A stretch of 64,000 nucleotides of DNA from assembly GCA_024234875.1 (NCBI GenBank), contig JACKNM010000012.1, positions 1 through 64,000 on the forward strand, given 5' to 3'. Below are positions 15,767-25,800 of the stretch, piece after piece. The notes under the pieces are model-generated. The model did no database searches, had not been told where the DNA came from, and saw only the letters and a list, made by a program, of their open reading frames with translations. The position numbers and the translations under genes were made by a program. This stretch comes from Ectothiorhodospiraceae bacterium. GTDB taxonomy: Bacteria; Pseudomonadota; Gammaproteobacteria; HK1. How positions within the stretch are numbered: position 1 is the stretch's first letter; every line of letters starts with the position of its first letter.

Positions 15767-18273
15767 GGCCCCGCCACCACCGTGCCGGCGGCGTCGCCGC
15801 GGTCGTCGCCGCGGCATTGCTCGCGGTGACGACGCCGGGCCACGCGCGCGCCGACGAGATGGCCCGCTCGCTGCTCGACGCCGGGCAGTACGTCGGCGCG
15901 ATCGCCGCCGCGCGCGGTGCGCTCGTCGAGGACTCCGCCTCGGCCGCCACCTGGCGGGTGTTGGCCGAGGCCCGCGCCGCCACCGGAGCCATCCCGGCCG
16001 CGCTCGACGCCTACGCCCGCGCGCTGGAGCTCGGGATCGCGCCGCGGCTACCGGTCGAGGTGGCGATGGCGAAGCTCAGGCTTCGCATCGGCGAGGAAGG
16101 GCCGGCGCTCGAGCGCTTGCGCGCCGCGGTCGACGTCTACCGCGCCGACAGCGGTGTGCTGGATGCGGAGACCCTGGTCGCGGCCGGGGACGCGGCGCGG
16201 GTGCTCGGGCGGCGCGACGTCGCGATGTACACCCTCGCGGTGCGCATCTACGAGGCCGCGCTCTCGCGCGAGCCCCGCCACGCCGACGCGCGCCTCGCGC
16301 TCGGCGAGCTGCTGCTCGAGAAGTCCAACAACGCCGAGGCGCTGGACCTCTTCCGCGAGGTGCTGGAAGCCGAGCCGACCAACGCCCGCGCCATGCTCGC
16401 GCTCGCCCGCAGCCACCACTTCGACCACTCCGACGTCGCCGTCGAGGTGGTCCAGCGCGCGCTCGAGCTGCAGCCGACCCTGGTACCGGCGTGGGTGCTG
16501 CGCGCGCGGCTGCTGATCGAGACCGAGGACTACGACGGCGCGGAGACCGCGGTGGCGCAGGCGCTCGCAGTCGACCCGACCTCGCCGCCGGCACTCACTC
16601 TCGCCGCCGCGGTGCGCTATCTGCGCGGTGAGCGGCGTGGCTTCGACCGTCTGCTGGCCGAGATCCGCCACGTCGCGCCCGGCTTTCCAGCGGTCTACGA
16701 GACGCTGGCCGAGATCGCGGCCCAGAACCGCCGCTACCAGGACGCGGTGGAGTTCGCGATCGCGGCCGTCGCCATCGATCGCGAGTCGTGGCGGGCCCAC
16801 GCCCTGCTCGGGCTGAATCGGCTGCGCACCGGGGACATCGCTGCCGCCCGGCGCAGCCTCGACACCGCGTTTCGCGGTGACCCCTACGACGTGCAGGTGA
16901 AGAACACCCTCGACCTCCTCGACCGCCTCGCCGCGTTCGAGACCCGCACCGCGGGGCGCTTCACCCTGGTCGCCGACCCGCGCGAGGTCGACGTGCTGGC
17001 GCCGCTTCTGTTCCCGGTGGCGGAGGACGCCTGGGCGCGGATGTCCGAGCGCTACGGCCACGAGCCGCGCGGCTCGGTGCGCATCGAGGTCTATCCACGG
17101 CACGAGGACTTCTCGGTGCGCACCGTCGGCCTCGTCGGCATCGATATCCTCGGCGTGTCGTTCGGTCCGGTGGTGGCGCTCGACTCGCCGTCGGCCGAGC
17201 ACGCCGGGCCGCTCAACTGGGCCTCGGTGCTGTGGCACGAGCTGGCCCACACCTTCCATCTGTCGATGTCCTGGTACCGGGTGCCGCGCTGGTTCTCGGA
17301 GGGGCTGGCGGTGGTCGAGGAGCGGCGCGCGCGGCCGGGCTGGGGTCAGGACGCGAGCCCGCGCTTCCTGGAGGCGTTCGCCGCTCACCGCCTGCCGGCG
17401 GCGAGCCGGCTGAACGACGCCTTCTTGCGCCCGGAGAGCCCGGAGCAGGTCGGGCACGCCTACTACCAGGCGTCGCTTCTGATCGAGATGATCGAGGACC
17501 GCGCCGGGGTCGAGGGCCTGCGCGCGATGCTGACCGGCTACCGCAACGGACGCACCACCAACGAGCTCCTGACCGAGGTGCTCGGCCTCGACACCGCTGC
17601 CCTGGACGCGGCGTTCGACGGCTATCTGCGCGATCGCTACGGCCATGCGCTCGCCGCGCTCACCGCGCCCGAGGAGGGCGAGCCGGCACCTTTCCCGAAG
17701 GCGTGGCGCGAGGGCGGCGAGGCGCTCGAGGCCGGTGACCTCGACCGCGCCGAGGCGGCGCTGGTGCGCGCTCGCGAGCTGTTTCCGGAGTACGTGGGCC
17801 CCGACAGCCCGCACCACTTGCTGGCGACCCTGCACGAGCGGCGCGGCGACACCGCGGCCGCCATCGCGGCACTGGAGGCGGTCGTGGCGATCAACGCCGA
17901 CGATCTCGACGCCCACCGGCGGCTCGCCGCGTTGCACTTCGCCGCCGGTGACACGCAGGCCGGGCGCGAGGTGGTCGAGCGCTCGTTGCTGATCGACCCG
18001 TTCGCGATCGACAGCCACGAGCGCCTCGCGGCGCTCGCCGAGTCCGCCGCGCGCTGGGAGGACGCGGTGGCCCGTCGCGCCGCGGTGGTCGCGCTCGGTG
18101 CGCCGGATCGGGCCGAGGCGCACTACCGCCTCGCCGCCGCGCTCGCCGGCGCCGGGCAGAACGAGGACGCGCGCCGCGAGGTGCTGTCGGCGCTGGAGGT
18201 GGCGCCGCTGTACGACGAGGCGCTGGAGCTGTTGCTGCGGGTGCGCGAGCCCACGCCGGCGTCCGCACGGTGA
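15763..18273 (+). CDS. exported TPR protein with HExxH metallopeptidase domain
   Basis: The 836-residue protein begins with a signal peptide (about residues 1-30, ending GHARA). Tetratricopeptide-like repeats run from about 35 to 395. A gluzincin-type peptidase domain (peptidase MA-like) carries WHELAHTFHLSMSWYRVPRWFSEGLAVVEE: zinc ligands H492 and H496, general base E493 and a probable third ligand in the SEGLA motif. More TPRs follow to the C-terminus. It should act in the periplasm, with the TPRs presenting partners or substrates to the zinc site. The ATG overlaps the stop of the pseudo-caspase gene (ATGA). No conventional bat operon carries this combination, so its substrate is open. Confidence 0.85.
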   Translation: MRPRHHRAGGVAAVVAAALLAVTTPGHARADEMARSLLDAGQYVGAIAAARGALVEDSASAATWRVLAEARAATGAIPAALDAYARALELGIAPRLPVEVAMAKLRLRIGEEGPALERLRAAVDVYRADSGVLDAETLVAAGDAARVLGRRDVAMYTLAVRIYEAALSREPRHADARLALGELLLEKSNNAEALDLFREVLEAEPTNARAMLALARSHHFDHSDVAVEVVQRALELQPTLVPAWVLRARLLIETEDYDGAETAVAQALAVDPTSPPALTLAAAVRYLRGERRGFDRLLAEIRHVAPGFPAVYETLAEIAAQNRRYQDAVEFAIAAVAIDRESWRAHALLGLNRLRTGDIAAARRSLDTAFRGDPYDVQVKNTLDLLDRLAAFETRTAGRFTLVADPREVDVLAPLLFPVAEDAWARMSERYGHEPRGSVRIEVYPRHEDFSVRTVGLVGIDILGVSFGPVVALDSPSAEHAGPLNWASVLWHELAHTFHLSMSWYRVPRWFSEGLAVVEERRARPGWGQDASPRFLEAFAAHRLPAASRLNDAFLRPESPEQVGHAYYQASLLIEMIEDRAGVEGLRAMLTGYRNGRTTNELLTEVLGLDTAALDAAFDGYLRDRYGHALAALTAPEEGEPAPFPKAWREGGEALEAGDLDRAEAALVRARELFPEYVGPDSPHHLLATLHERRGDTAAAIAALEAVVAINADDLDAHRRLAALHFAAGDTQAGREVVERSLLIDPFAIDSHERLAALAESAARWEDAVARRAAVVALGAPDRAEAHYRLAAALAGAGQNEDARREVLSALEVAPLYDEALELLLRVREPTPASAR

Positions 18274-18325
18274 CGATCGGGGCAGTGGCGGCCGAGGCAG
18301 GAATCATCGACGAGGAGAGAGCCGG

Positions 18326-19357
18326 GTGAACGACCGAGCCGACGACACGAGCGAGCGCCTCGCGGGGCTGGACGACGCCGCGCTGGCCGAGCAGCTCGGC
18401 CAGGACTACGCGCGGGTGCGCGCCGAGATCGCCAAGCGCATCGTGGGCCAGGACGACGTCGTGGACCTGATGCTGCTGACCCTGCTGGTCGGTGGCAACA
18501 CGCTGCTGGTGGGCGTGCCGGGGCTGGCGAAGACGCTGCTGGTGCAGACGGTGGCCGAGGTGCTGGATCTGTCGTTCTCGCGCATCCAGTTCACGCCCGA
18601 CCTGATGCCGTCGGACATCACCGGCACGGATCTGGTGCAGGAGGACGCCGAGACCGGGCGCCGGCATCTGGTCTTCGTCCCCGGTCCGGTGTTCGCCAAC
18701 ATCGTGCTCGCCGACGAGGTCAACCGGACGCCACCGAAGACCCAGTCGGCGCTGCTGGAGGCGATGCAGGAGCGCCGGGTCACGGTGCAGGGCACCACCC
18801 ACGTGCTGCCGGCGCCGTTCTTCGTGTTCGCGACCCAGAACCCGATCGAGCTCGAGGGCACCTACCCCCTGCCGGAGGCGCAGCTCGACCGCTTCACCTT
18901 CGAGGTGATGCTCGAGTACCTGAGCGAGGCGGAGGAGCTGGACGTGGTGCGCTCGACCACCTCGGTCGCCGGCGACCCGCCCGGGCGGGTCCTCACCGCG
19001 GCCGAGATCCGCGCCTACCAGGCGCTGGTGCGCCGCGTGCCGATGGCCGAGCCGGTCGCGCGCCACGCGCTGGCCATCGTGCGTGCGACCCGCCCCGGCT
19101 CGCCGCAGGCGCCGGACTTCGTCAGCCGCTGGCTCGCCTACGGCGCCAGCGTGCGTGCGGCGCAGAGTCTGGTGCTCGGCGCCAAGGCGCGCGCGCTCAC
19201 CCGCGGCCGCGCCCACGTCGGCTTCGAGGACATCCGCGCATTGGCCAAGCCCGTGCTCCGCCACCGGCTGCTGCGCAACTTCCACGCCGAGGCCGAGCAG
19301 GTGACGGTGTCGACCATCGTCGACGAACTGCTGGCCGCGGTGCCGGTCCCGAGCTGA
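18326..19357 (+). CDS. MoxR-family AAA+ ATPase
   Basis: This cytoplasmic AAA+ chaperone of 343 residues has Walker A GVPGLAKT at about residues 63-70, Walker B NIVLADEVNRTPPKTQSALLEAMQER and sensor 1 FVFATQNPIELEGTYPLPEAQLDRF, all diagnostic of MoxR. MoxR ATPases mature or activate VWA-domain partners, several of which are encoded on both sides (12480, 19796, 20731). The start is GTG 18326, with GAGGAGAG upstream. After this gene the cluster is interrupted by 438 bases of repeat-containing DNA before DUF58, which is unusual in an otherwise gapless operon. Confidence 0.95.
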   Translation: MNDRADDTSERLAGLDDAALAEQLGQDYARVRAEIAKRIVGQDDVVDLMLLTLLVGGNTLLVGVPGLAKTLLVQTVAEVLDLSFSRIQFTPDLMPSDITGTDLVQEDAETGRRHLVFVPGPVFANIVLADEVNRTPPKTQSALLEAMQERRVTVQGTTHVLPAPFFVFATQNPIELEGTYPLPEAQLDRFTFEVMLEYLSEAEELDVVRSTTSVAGDPPGRVLTAAEIRAYQALVRRVPMAEPVARHALAIVRATRPGSPQAPDFVSRWLAYGASVRAAQSLVLGAKARALTRGRAHVGFEDIRALAKPVLRHRLLRNFHAEAEQVTVSTIVDELLAAVPVPS

Positions 19358-19495
19358 TGCCGGTACTCATCGGACGATGGTCACGGATCGGCGGCGTGCT
19401 CACCGAGGCGCGGCGATTGCGCATCGTCGACGGCGCTCCTGTCGGCGCGCCACCCCGGGAGCGGGATTGCTCGGAGAGGCCCTTCGACGCAGGCG

Positions 19496-19615
19496 CTTCG
19501 ACGGAGCTCGGCGCACGGGCCTCGACGGGGCTCGGTGCAGGCGCTTCGACGGGGCTCAGCGCACGGGCTTCGACGGGGCTCGGCGCACGGGTTGCGACGG
19601 GACTCGGGGACCGGT
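19496..19615. repeat. five tandem 24-bp repeats
   Basis: The unit is roughly CTTCGACGGGGCTCGGCGCA followed by CGGG. Five copies run head to tail with a few substitutions each; the last is the most diverged. The core CTTCGAC-GGCTC-GC resembles a widespread interspersed proteobacterial repeat. Copy number may vary between strains. Confidence 0.8.
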
Positions 19616-19627
19616 CAGGGCTCCCGT

Positions 19628-19648
19628 ACGCTGAGCCTGTCGAAGCGT
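19628..19648. repeat. inverted copy of the CTTCGACAGGCTCAGC-type repeat
   Basis: Positions 19628-19648 are the reverse complement of the tandem unit's core (CTTCGACAGGCTCAGC on the minus strand). It can pair with any of the five upstream units, giving a long-range hairpin in the moxR-DUF58 transcript. Confidence 0.6.
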
Positions 19649-19795
19649 ATCCCCGAGCGAGGTCGTCATGAGCTGGCGCAGCGGTTCGAGCGGCAGGGTG
19701 CGCGCGGCTGAGGCCATGGGGACAGGTACGCGCTTGCGCGCGAGCCAGTCCCCGGCGATGGCGCGGGGTTCTGAGATGGTCACGAGGTGCCGCCG

Positions 19796-20728
19796 ATGAC
19801 CGCCGCCGCGAGCGCCCAGGGGCCGGCCGGGCGCGCCGCTGCCGCGCGTTTCCTCGACCCGAGGGTGCTGGCGCGCATCGGCAATCTCGACCTCGTCGCG
19901 CGCACCGTGATCGACGGCTTCGTGAGCGGCCAGCACCGCGCCACCTTCCGCGGCATCTCGACCGACTTCGCCGAGCACCGCGCCTATGTTCCCGGTGACG
20001 ACGTGCGCTTCGTCGACTGGCGGGTCTACGCCCGCACCGACCGCCTCTACGTGCGCACCTTCGAGGCCGAGACCAACGCCGACCTGGTGCTCGCGCTCGA
20101 CGTCTCGCGCTCGATGGACTTCGGTGCGAAGGGGCTGGCAAAGCTCGACTACGCGCGCTTCCTGCTCGCGAGCCTCGCCCACCTCGCCGGGCGCCAGCGC
20201 GACAAGGTCGGGCTGGTCGCCTTCGATTCCGGGCTGGTCGACGTGGTCCCGCCCTCGGTGCGCCATCGCGACGAGGTGCTGCGCCATCTCGAGCGGCTGC
20301 GCCCGGGCGGACCCGGCGACCTCGCCGCCGCCATGCGGCGCGTCGGCGACGGGTTGCACCGGCGCGGCATCGTGGTCGTGGTGTCCGACTTCTATGTCGC
20401 GCCCGAGGACGCCGCGAGCGCGCTCGACGGCTTGCGGGTCCGCGGTCACGACGTGATCGCGTTGCAAGTCCTCGACCCGGTCGAGATCGACCTCGAGCTC
20501 GACGGTGCCGAGGTGCTGGAGGATCTCGAGACCGGCGAGCGCCTGCCGGTGAGTCCCCAGGCGTTGGCCGGCGAGTACCGCCGCCTGGTCGAGGACCACG
20601 GCGAGGCGCTGCGCGCGCGCCTCGGCGAGCGGCGGGTCGACTTCTCGCGCTTCGACACCGCGGCGCCGCTCGACCACGCGCTGTTCGCCTACCTCGCGGG
20701 CCGCGCCCGCCTGGCCAGGGTGCGCTGA
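19796..20728 (+). CDS. DUF58 / VWA-like protein (MoxR partner)
   Basis: The 310-residue protein has the DUF58 signature EHRAYVPGDDVRFVDWRVYARTDRLYVRTFEAE, then a VWA-like domain with metal motif DVSRSM (D102-x-S104-x-S106) and VVVVSDFYVAPED. No membrane helix is seen, so it is probably cytoplasmic or membrane-associated. DUF58 proteins are encoded next to MoxR and are presumed targets of its activity. ATG 19796 is chosen because GAGGTG lies just upstream; GTG 19787 is an alternative. Only two bases separate its stop from the BatA-like gene. Confidence 0.92.
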   Translation: MTAAASAQGPAGRAAAARFLDPRVLARIGNLDLVARTVIDGFVSGQHRATFRGISTDFAEHRAYVPGDDVRFVDWRVYARTDRLYVRTFEAETNADLVLALDVSRSMDFGAKGLAKLDYARFLLASLAHLAGRQRDKVGLVAFDSGLVDVVPPSVRHRDEVLRHLERLRPGGPGDLAAAMRRVGDGLHRRGIVVVVSDFYVAPEDAASALDGLRVRGHDVIALQVLDPVEIDLELDGAEVLEDLETGERLPVSPQALAGEYRRLVEDHGEALRARLGERRVDFSRFDTAAPLDHALFAYLAGRARLARVR

Positions 20729-20730
20729 GG

Positions 20731-22836
20731 GTGGGTCTGCTGAGCCCATGGATGCTGCTCGGGCTCGCCGCCATCGCGGTGCCGGTGCTGGTGCACCTGG
20801 CCGAGCGCGAGGAACGCAGTGGACGCGCCTTCCCGTCGCTGATGTTCCTGCGCCGGGTGCCGCTGCGCGAGCGTCGACGCAAGCATCTGCGCGACCTCCC
20901 GCTGCTGCTGCTCCGCGCGTTGGCCGTCGCCGCCGCGGTGCTCGCCTTCGCCGGCCCCTACCTGACCGCGGTCGAGGTGGCGCCGACGGCGGACGGCAGT
21001 GTCGACCGGGTGATCCTGCTCGACCGCTCCTACAGCATGCGGATCGGCGAGCGTTGGGCGCGCGCCGAGGCCGCGGTCGAGGACGAGGCCGGGAAGGCCG
21101 GCGGTCGCGCGCGGGTGGCGCTGGTCGAGTTCGACCATGCGGCCCGCGTGCTGCAGCCGCTGGCCGCGGATCCCGCCGCGGTGCGCGGCGCGCTCGCGGG
21201 TCTCGGGCCGGGCCACGGTGGCAGCGATCTCTCCGCCGGGCTCGCGGCGGCCGAGCACCTTCTCGCCGACAGCGAGGCGGCGAGTCGCGAGGTGGTGCTG
21301 GTCACGGATCTCCAGCGGCGGTCGGTGGAGTCGCTGCCGCGGCTGGCCGACGGCATCGCGCTGCGCCTGGTGCCGGTGGTCGAGTCGGGCGACGCGCCGC
21401 CGGCGAACCTCGCGCTGATGGAGGCACGCGCGGTGTCGCCGCCGGCCGAGGGTGGTCCGGGGCGGCTGACGGTGCGGGTGCGGGCGAGCGGCGGCGCGCC
21501 CACGCCGCCGCGGCGAATGACGCTGGAGGTCGAGGGCCAGGTGGTGGCCGAGGCGACGGTGGCGGTGGCGCCGGGCGAGGACGTGGTGGTCGACCTGCCG
21601 TTGGTCCCGGCCAGCGATCGCAGCCTGGTCGCCCGGCTACGACTCGAGCCCGACGATCTCGACGCCGACGACGAGTGGTACCTGGTGGTCGCGCCGGACC
21701 GAGCGCTGCGGGTGGCCCTGGTGCTGCCGGACGTGCCGCGCCGCGACGCCGGGTTCTTCGTCGAGCAGGCGCTCGCGCTCGCCCACACGCCGGCGGTGGC
21801 GCTGCGGCGCATTCCGGTGGGTGGCGTCGATGGCGCGGCGCTTGCCGATGTCGACGTCGTGATCCTCGACGACGTGCCTCTCACCGACGCCGCTGCCGGC
21901 GCGGTGGCGGCCCACGTCGCCGACGGCGGTGGGTTGCTGGTGGTGGCGGCGGAGAACGCCCCGGGCGGGTGGCCGACGCCGCTCGACGCGCGCTTGCCGG
22001 CGGTCGGCGCCCCGGTTCCGACCGGTGGCGGTGACGCGGCGGTCGGCCTCGTCGCCCGCCTCGATGCCGACCATCCGGTGCTCGCGCCGCTCGCCAGCGT
22101 GGGCGCCCGCGCGCTCGGGGACGCCCGGGTGTGGCGCCATCGGTCGGTGTCCGCGACGGCCGCTGATCGCGTGCTCGCGTGGCTCGACGACGAGAGCCCG
22201 CTGCTGCTCGCGCGCGACGCCGGTGGCCGGGTGCTGCTGTTCACCACCACGCTCGATCCGCGCTGGTCGTCGCTCGCCTCGGCCAGCGGGTTCGCGCCGC
22301 TGATGATCGAGGCGGTGCGCCATCTCGGCGGACGTGCGGCCGCCCTCGAGCCGGTCCTCGCCGGCCGCGGCGTCGACCTCGCGGCGCGCGCTGCGGCCTT
22401 GCCCGAGGGGGCGGCGTTGGCTCGCTTCCTCGAGGGCGGTGGCGGGCTGGTGGTCGAGTCGCCCTCGGCGCGCCAGCTGCGGCTGGCGCCGGGGCGAGCC
22501 GTGGCGGTGCTGGACGAGCCCGGGATCCACGAGATCCATCGCGACGACGGCACCGGGGCCGCGGTGCCGCTGGCGGTCAACGCGGACCGGGCGGAGTCGG
22601 ATCTGACCGCGCTCGACCCCGAGGCCTTCCTCGCCGCCGTCACCCGCCCGGTGGCGCCGACGGGCAAGGCGGGGGGGCGAGTCGAGGATGCGCGCGCGGA
22701 CGCCCCGCGCGCCTGGTGGCACTTGCTGGCGTTGGCCGCGCTGGCGCTGGTCGCGGAGTCGCTGCTCGCGGGGTGGATCGCGCGGCGGCCGCGGCGGAGC
22801 GCAGCCGGCGAGTCCGGCGGGAGGTTGGCGACATGA
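20731..22836 (+). CDS. BatA-type membrane VWA protein
   Basis: The 701-residue protein begins with the BatA N-terminal domain: LLSPWMLLGLAAIAVPVLVHLAEREERSGRAFPSLMFLRRVPLRERRRKHLRDLPLLLLRALAVAAAVLAFAGPYL, with two membrane helices. A VWA domain follows with LLDRSYSM (D98-x-S100-x-S102) and VVLVTDLQRRS. A long extracytoplasmic region and a C-terminal helix (AWWHLLALAALALVAESLLAGWIA) complete it. GTG 20731 is the start. It overlaps the next gene by four bases. In the cluster it is the membrane receptor-like member; the physiological output is unknown. Confidence 0.92.
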   Translation: MGLLSPWMLLGLAAIAVPVLVHLAEREERSGRAFPSLMFLRRVPLRERRRKHLRDLPLLLLRALAVAAAVLAFAGPYLTAVEVAPTADGSVDRVILLDRSYSMRIGERWARAEAAVEDEAGKAGGRARVALVEFDHAARVLQPLAADPAAVRGALAGLGPGHGGSDLSAGLAAAEHLLADSEAASREVVLVTDLQRRSVESLPRLADGIALRLVPVVESGDAPPANLALMEARAVSPPAEGGPGRLTVRVRASGGAPTPPRRMTLEVEGQVVAEATVAVAPGEDVVVDLPLVPASDRSLVARLRLEPDDLDADDEWYLVVAPDRALRVALVLPDVPRRDAGFFVEQALALAHTPAVALRRIPVGGVDGAALADVDVVILDDVPLTDAAAGAVAAHVADGGGLLVVAAENAPGGWPTPLDARLPAVGAPVPTGGGDAAVGLVARLDADHPVLAPLASVGARALGDARVWRHRSVSATAADRVLAWLDDESPLLLARDAGGRVLLFTTTLDPRWSSLASASGFAPLMIEAVRHLGGRAAALEPVLAGRGVDLAARAAALPEGAALARFLEGGGGLVVESPSARQLRLAPGRAVAVLDEPGIHEIHRDDGTGAAVPLAVNADRAESDLTALDPEAFLAAVTRPVAPTGKAGGRVEDARADAPRAWWHLLALAALALVAESLLAGWIARRPRRSAAGESGGRLAT

Positions 22837-25800
22837 CGAGCACCACGGGACAGACCTCGCGGGTCGACTCCGATCTGCTGGCCGCGCTCGGCGCGGTCCG
22901 CCGCCGCTGGCGGGCACGACGCCTCGCGCAGTGGGGCCTCGGCGTCGCCGCGGTCACCATGGTGGCGGTCGGCGCTGCGCTGTGGGTGATGGCCGGCGCG
23001 CGCTTCGACCCCGCGGTGGTGGGCACCGCGCGCACCGTGGTCTGGGGGTTGGTCGCGGTCGCCGCGCTGGTGCTCCTGGCGATCGGCCTCGCGCCGCGTG
23101 ACGCGAGCGCGCTGGCGCGCTATCTCGAGCGCCACGACCCGAGGCTCGACGCCCTGATGGTGAGCGCGGTCGAGGCGCTGCCGGTCGCGCGCGGCGAGGC
23201 GCGCGGGGAGGCGGTGTCGCCGTCGCTCGCGCGGCGCCTGGTCGGCGACGCGGCGGCGGCGCTCGGGCGGTCCGACCCCGCGCGGGTCGCGGACCGGCGG
23301 CGCACCGCGCGCGCCGGCGCCGGGCTCGCCGGGCTCGCGCTCGTCGCCGCGGTCGGAATCGTCCAGGGGCCGGAAGCGCTGCGTCACGGCCTCGCCCTGC
23401 TGGTCGCCCCCGACCGCGACCCGGTGGCCGGAAGTCCCTACGTCATCGGTGTCTCGCCCGGCGACACGCGGGTGATCGAGGGCGCGGATCTCCGCATCGA
23501 GGCCCGCCCCGCGGGCTTCGTTCCCGAGCGCATGACCCTGCTGAGCCGGAGCGACGGCGCGCCCGACTGGACGCGGATCGAGATGGCTGCCGACACCGCC
23601 GGCGACGGCGCTGCCGTCGGTGAGGCGTTCCTGTTCAACCTCGCGCGCCACACCGAGTACCGGGTCGAGGCCGAGGGGGTCGTCTCGCCGGTGCACCGCA
23701 TCGAGGTCGTCCCGCTGCCCACGGTGCGGCGCATCGACCTCGTCTACCGCTATCCGCCGCGCACCGGCCGCCCGCCCGAGCGGGTCGAGAACGCGGGTGA
23801 CATCCGGGCCGTGCGCGGTACCCGGGTCGAGGTCCGGGTGACGCCGAGCCGCCCGGTGGACGGCGGGCGGCTGGTGGTCGCCGGTGCCGGCATGGTCGAG
23901 CTCGCGCTCGACGGTGACGCCCTCGCCGCGACATTGGAGATCCAGGAGGACGGCCACTATCGGGTCGAGCTGCCCACCGGTGACGGGCGAATGCTCGCCG
24001 CCTCGCCCGAGCACGCCATCGTCGCGCTCGACGACGGCATGCCGAGCGCGAAGCTGACCGCGCCCGGGCGCGACATCCGGGTGACCAGCGTCGAGGAGGT
24101 CGAGATCGCGGTGCAGGCGATCGACGACGTGGCGGTGCGCACGCTCGAGCTGGTGATGTCGGTGAACGGCGGGCCGGAGCAGGTGGTGTCTCTCGCCGGC
24201 GAGGGTGGCGCGGTGCCCGAGGTCGAGGGCCGGCACCTCCTCTATCTCGAGGACCGCGGGCTCGCCCCGGGCGATCTCGTCGCCTACTACGCGCGCGCGA
24301 GCGACGCGCCGGCAGCGGAGCGCGCCGTCACCACCGACATCTACTTCCTCGAGGTGCGGCCGTTCGACCGCGAGTACCGACACGCCGCCGGCGGCGGTGG
24401 GGGCGGTGGCGGCGGTTCCGGCGCCGGCGGCGAGGAGGGTCTGGCGGCGCAGCAGCGCGCGTTGGTGGTCGCTCTGTTCAAGCTCGCGCGCGACCGCGCG
24501 GTACTCGAGGATGCAGAGGTGACCGAGCGACTCGCCACGCTCTCGGGTGCGCAGACCCGCATCCGCGACCGCGTCGACGCCATCGCGCGGCGTATCGGGG
24601 CGCGCAGCATCGTCGACCTCGAGCCGGGCTATCGCACCATGGCCGAGGCGTTGCCACTCGCCTCCGCTGCCATGGTGAAGGTCGAGGCGATGCTTGCGGT
24701 GACCGACGCCGATGGCGCGCTGCCCCCGGCGCGTGAGGCGTTGCTGCACCTGCAGCGCGCCGATGCCGCGTTCCGCGAGGTGCAGGTGGCGCAGCAGAAC
24801 CAGGGTGGCGGCGGTGGCGCCGCGCAGGCCAACGACCTCGCCGACCTGTTCCGCCTGGAGATGGACAAGTTCTCGACCCAGTACGAGCACGTCCAGCGCG
24901 GGCGCTGGGAGGGCAGTGCCCGCGGTCAGCTCGACGAGACCATGCGTCGCCTGCGCGAGCTCGCACGGCGTCAGCAGCAGGAGCTCGAGCGCATGCAGCG
25001 CAGCGCCGCCGCCGGGCGTGGCGGTGCGGACAGCCAGCGCGCCCTGGCCGAGGAGGTCGACAAGGCGGTGCGCGAGCTCGAGCGCCTGACCCGCGAGCGC
25101 CAGTCCGAGGAGATGCGGCGCTCGCTCGACGCGCTGCGTGAGTCGGCCGAGGCGATGCGCCGCGGTGCCGAGACCGGCGACCCTCGGGCCAGCCGCGATG
25201 CGCTCGATCGCCTGCGCACCGCGCGGCGACTGCTCGACGGTCAGGGTCCGGGGCGTCTGTCGGCGGACGTCGAGGAGGCCTTGCGACGCGCGGACGCCCT
25301 GGTCGAGCGCCAGCGCGCGGTACGCCGCGAGCTCGACGCGGTACAGGCGGGCGGTGATGCGTCGACGGTTCCCGACATCATCGACCGCAAGCTCCAGATG
25401 GCCGACGACGTGCGTACGCTGGAGTCGCGGATCGCGCGCATGGCCGAGGCGGCGGGGCCACGGCATCGTGGTGCGGCGGAGCGGCTCGACGAGGCCTCCA
25501 GCGCGCTGCGCGAGGGAGCGACCAGCGAGCACATCGAGGCGAGCCGCCAGCGGCTCGCGGCCGATCCCACCGCCAGTACCGAGACCACCGAGAACGAGAT
25601 CACCGCCGGCCTCGACGCCGCTCGCGACCGCATCGCCGCAGCCCGGAGCGCGCTCACCGGTGCCGCCGACGCGGCGGCCGATCCGGAACGGGCCCGCGAG
25701 GCGCTGCGGACCCTGGTGCGTGACGTGGAGGCGACGGGGCGTCGGCTCGCCGAGCGCGCGCGCGACGGGAACGCCACCGACGGCCGACGCGCGCGATCGG

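Larger units (their letters stand above)
19358..19795. other. 438-bp intergenic region within the MoxR cluster, with repeats
   Basis: It separates moxR from the DUF58 gene. It contains five 24-base tandem units (19496-19615) and an inverted relative (19628-19648). A 104-codon frame starting at 19357 merely reads through the repeats (ASTGLGA-type residues) and has no family, so I do not call it a gene. No terminator or RNA gene is evident. Confidence 0.6.

Noticed and set aside
19496..19648. CRISPR array suggested by the regular repeats.
   Set aside because: The units are contiguous 24-bp tandem repeats with no spacers, and no cas gene is present.
19357..19671. A 104-codon frame after moxR reading through the tandem repeats.
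   Set aside because: The product is a translation of the 24-bp repeat (ASTGLGA units) with no family match and no ribosome site beyond the moxR overlap.
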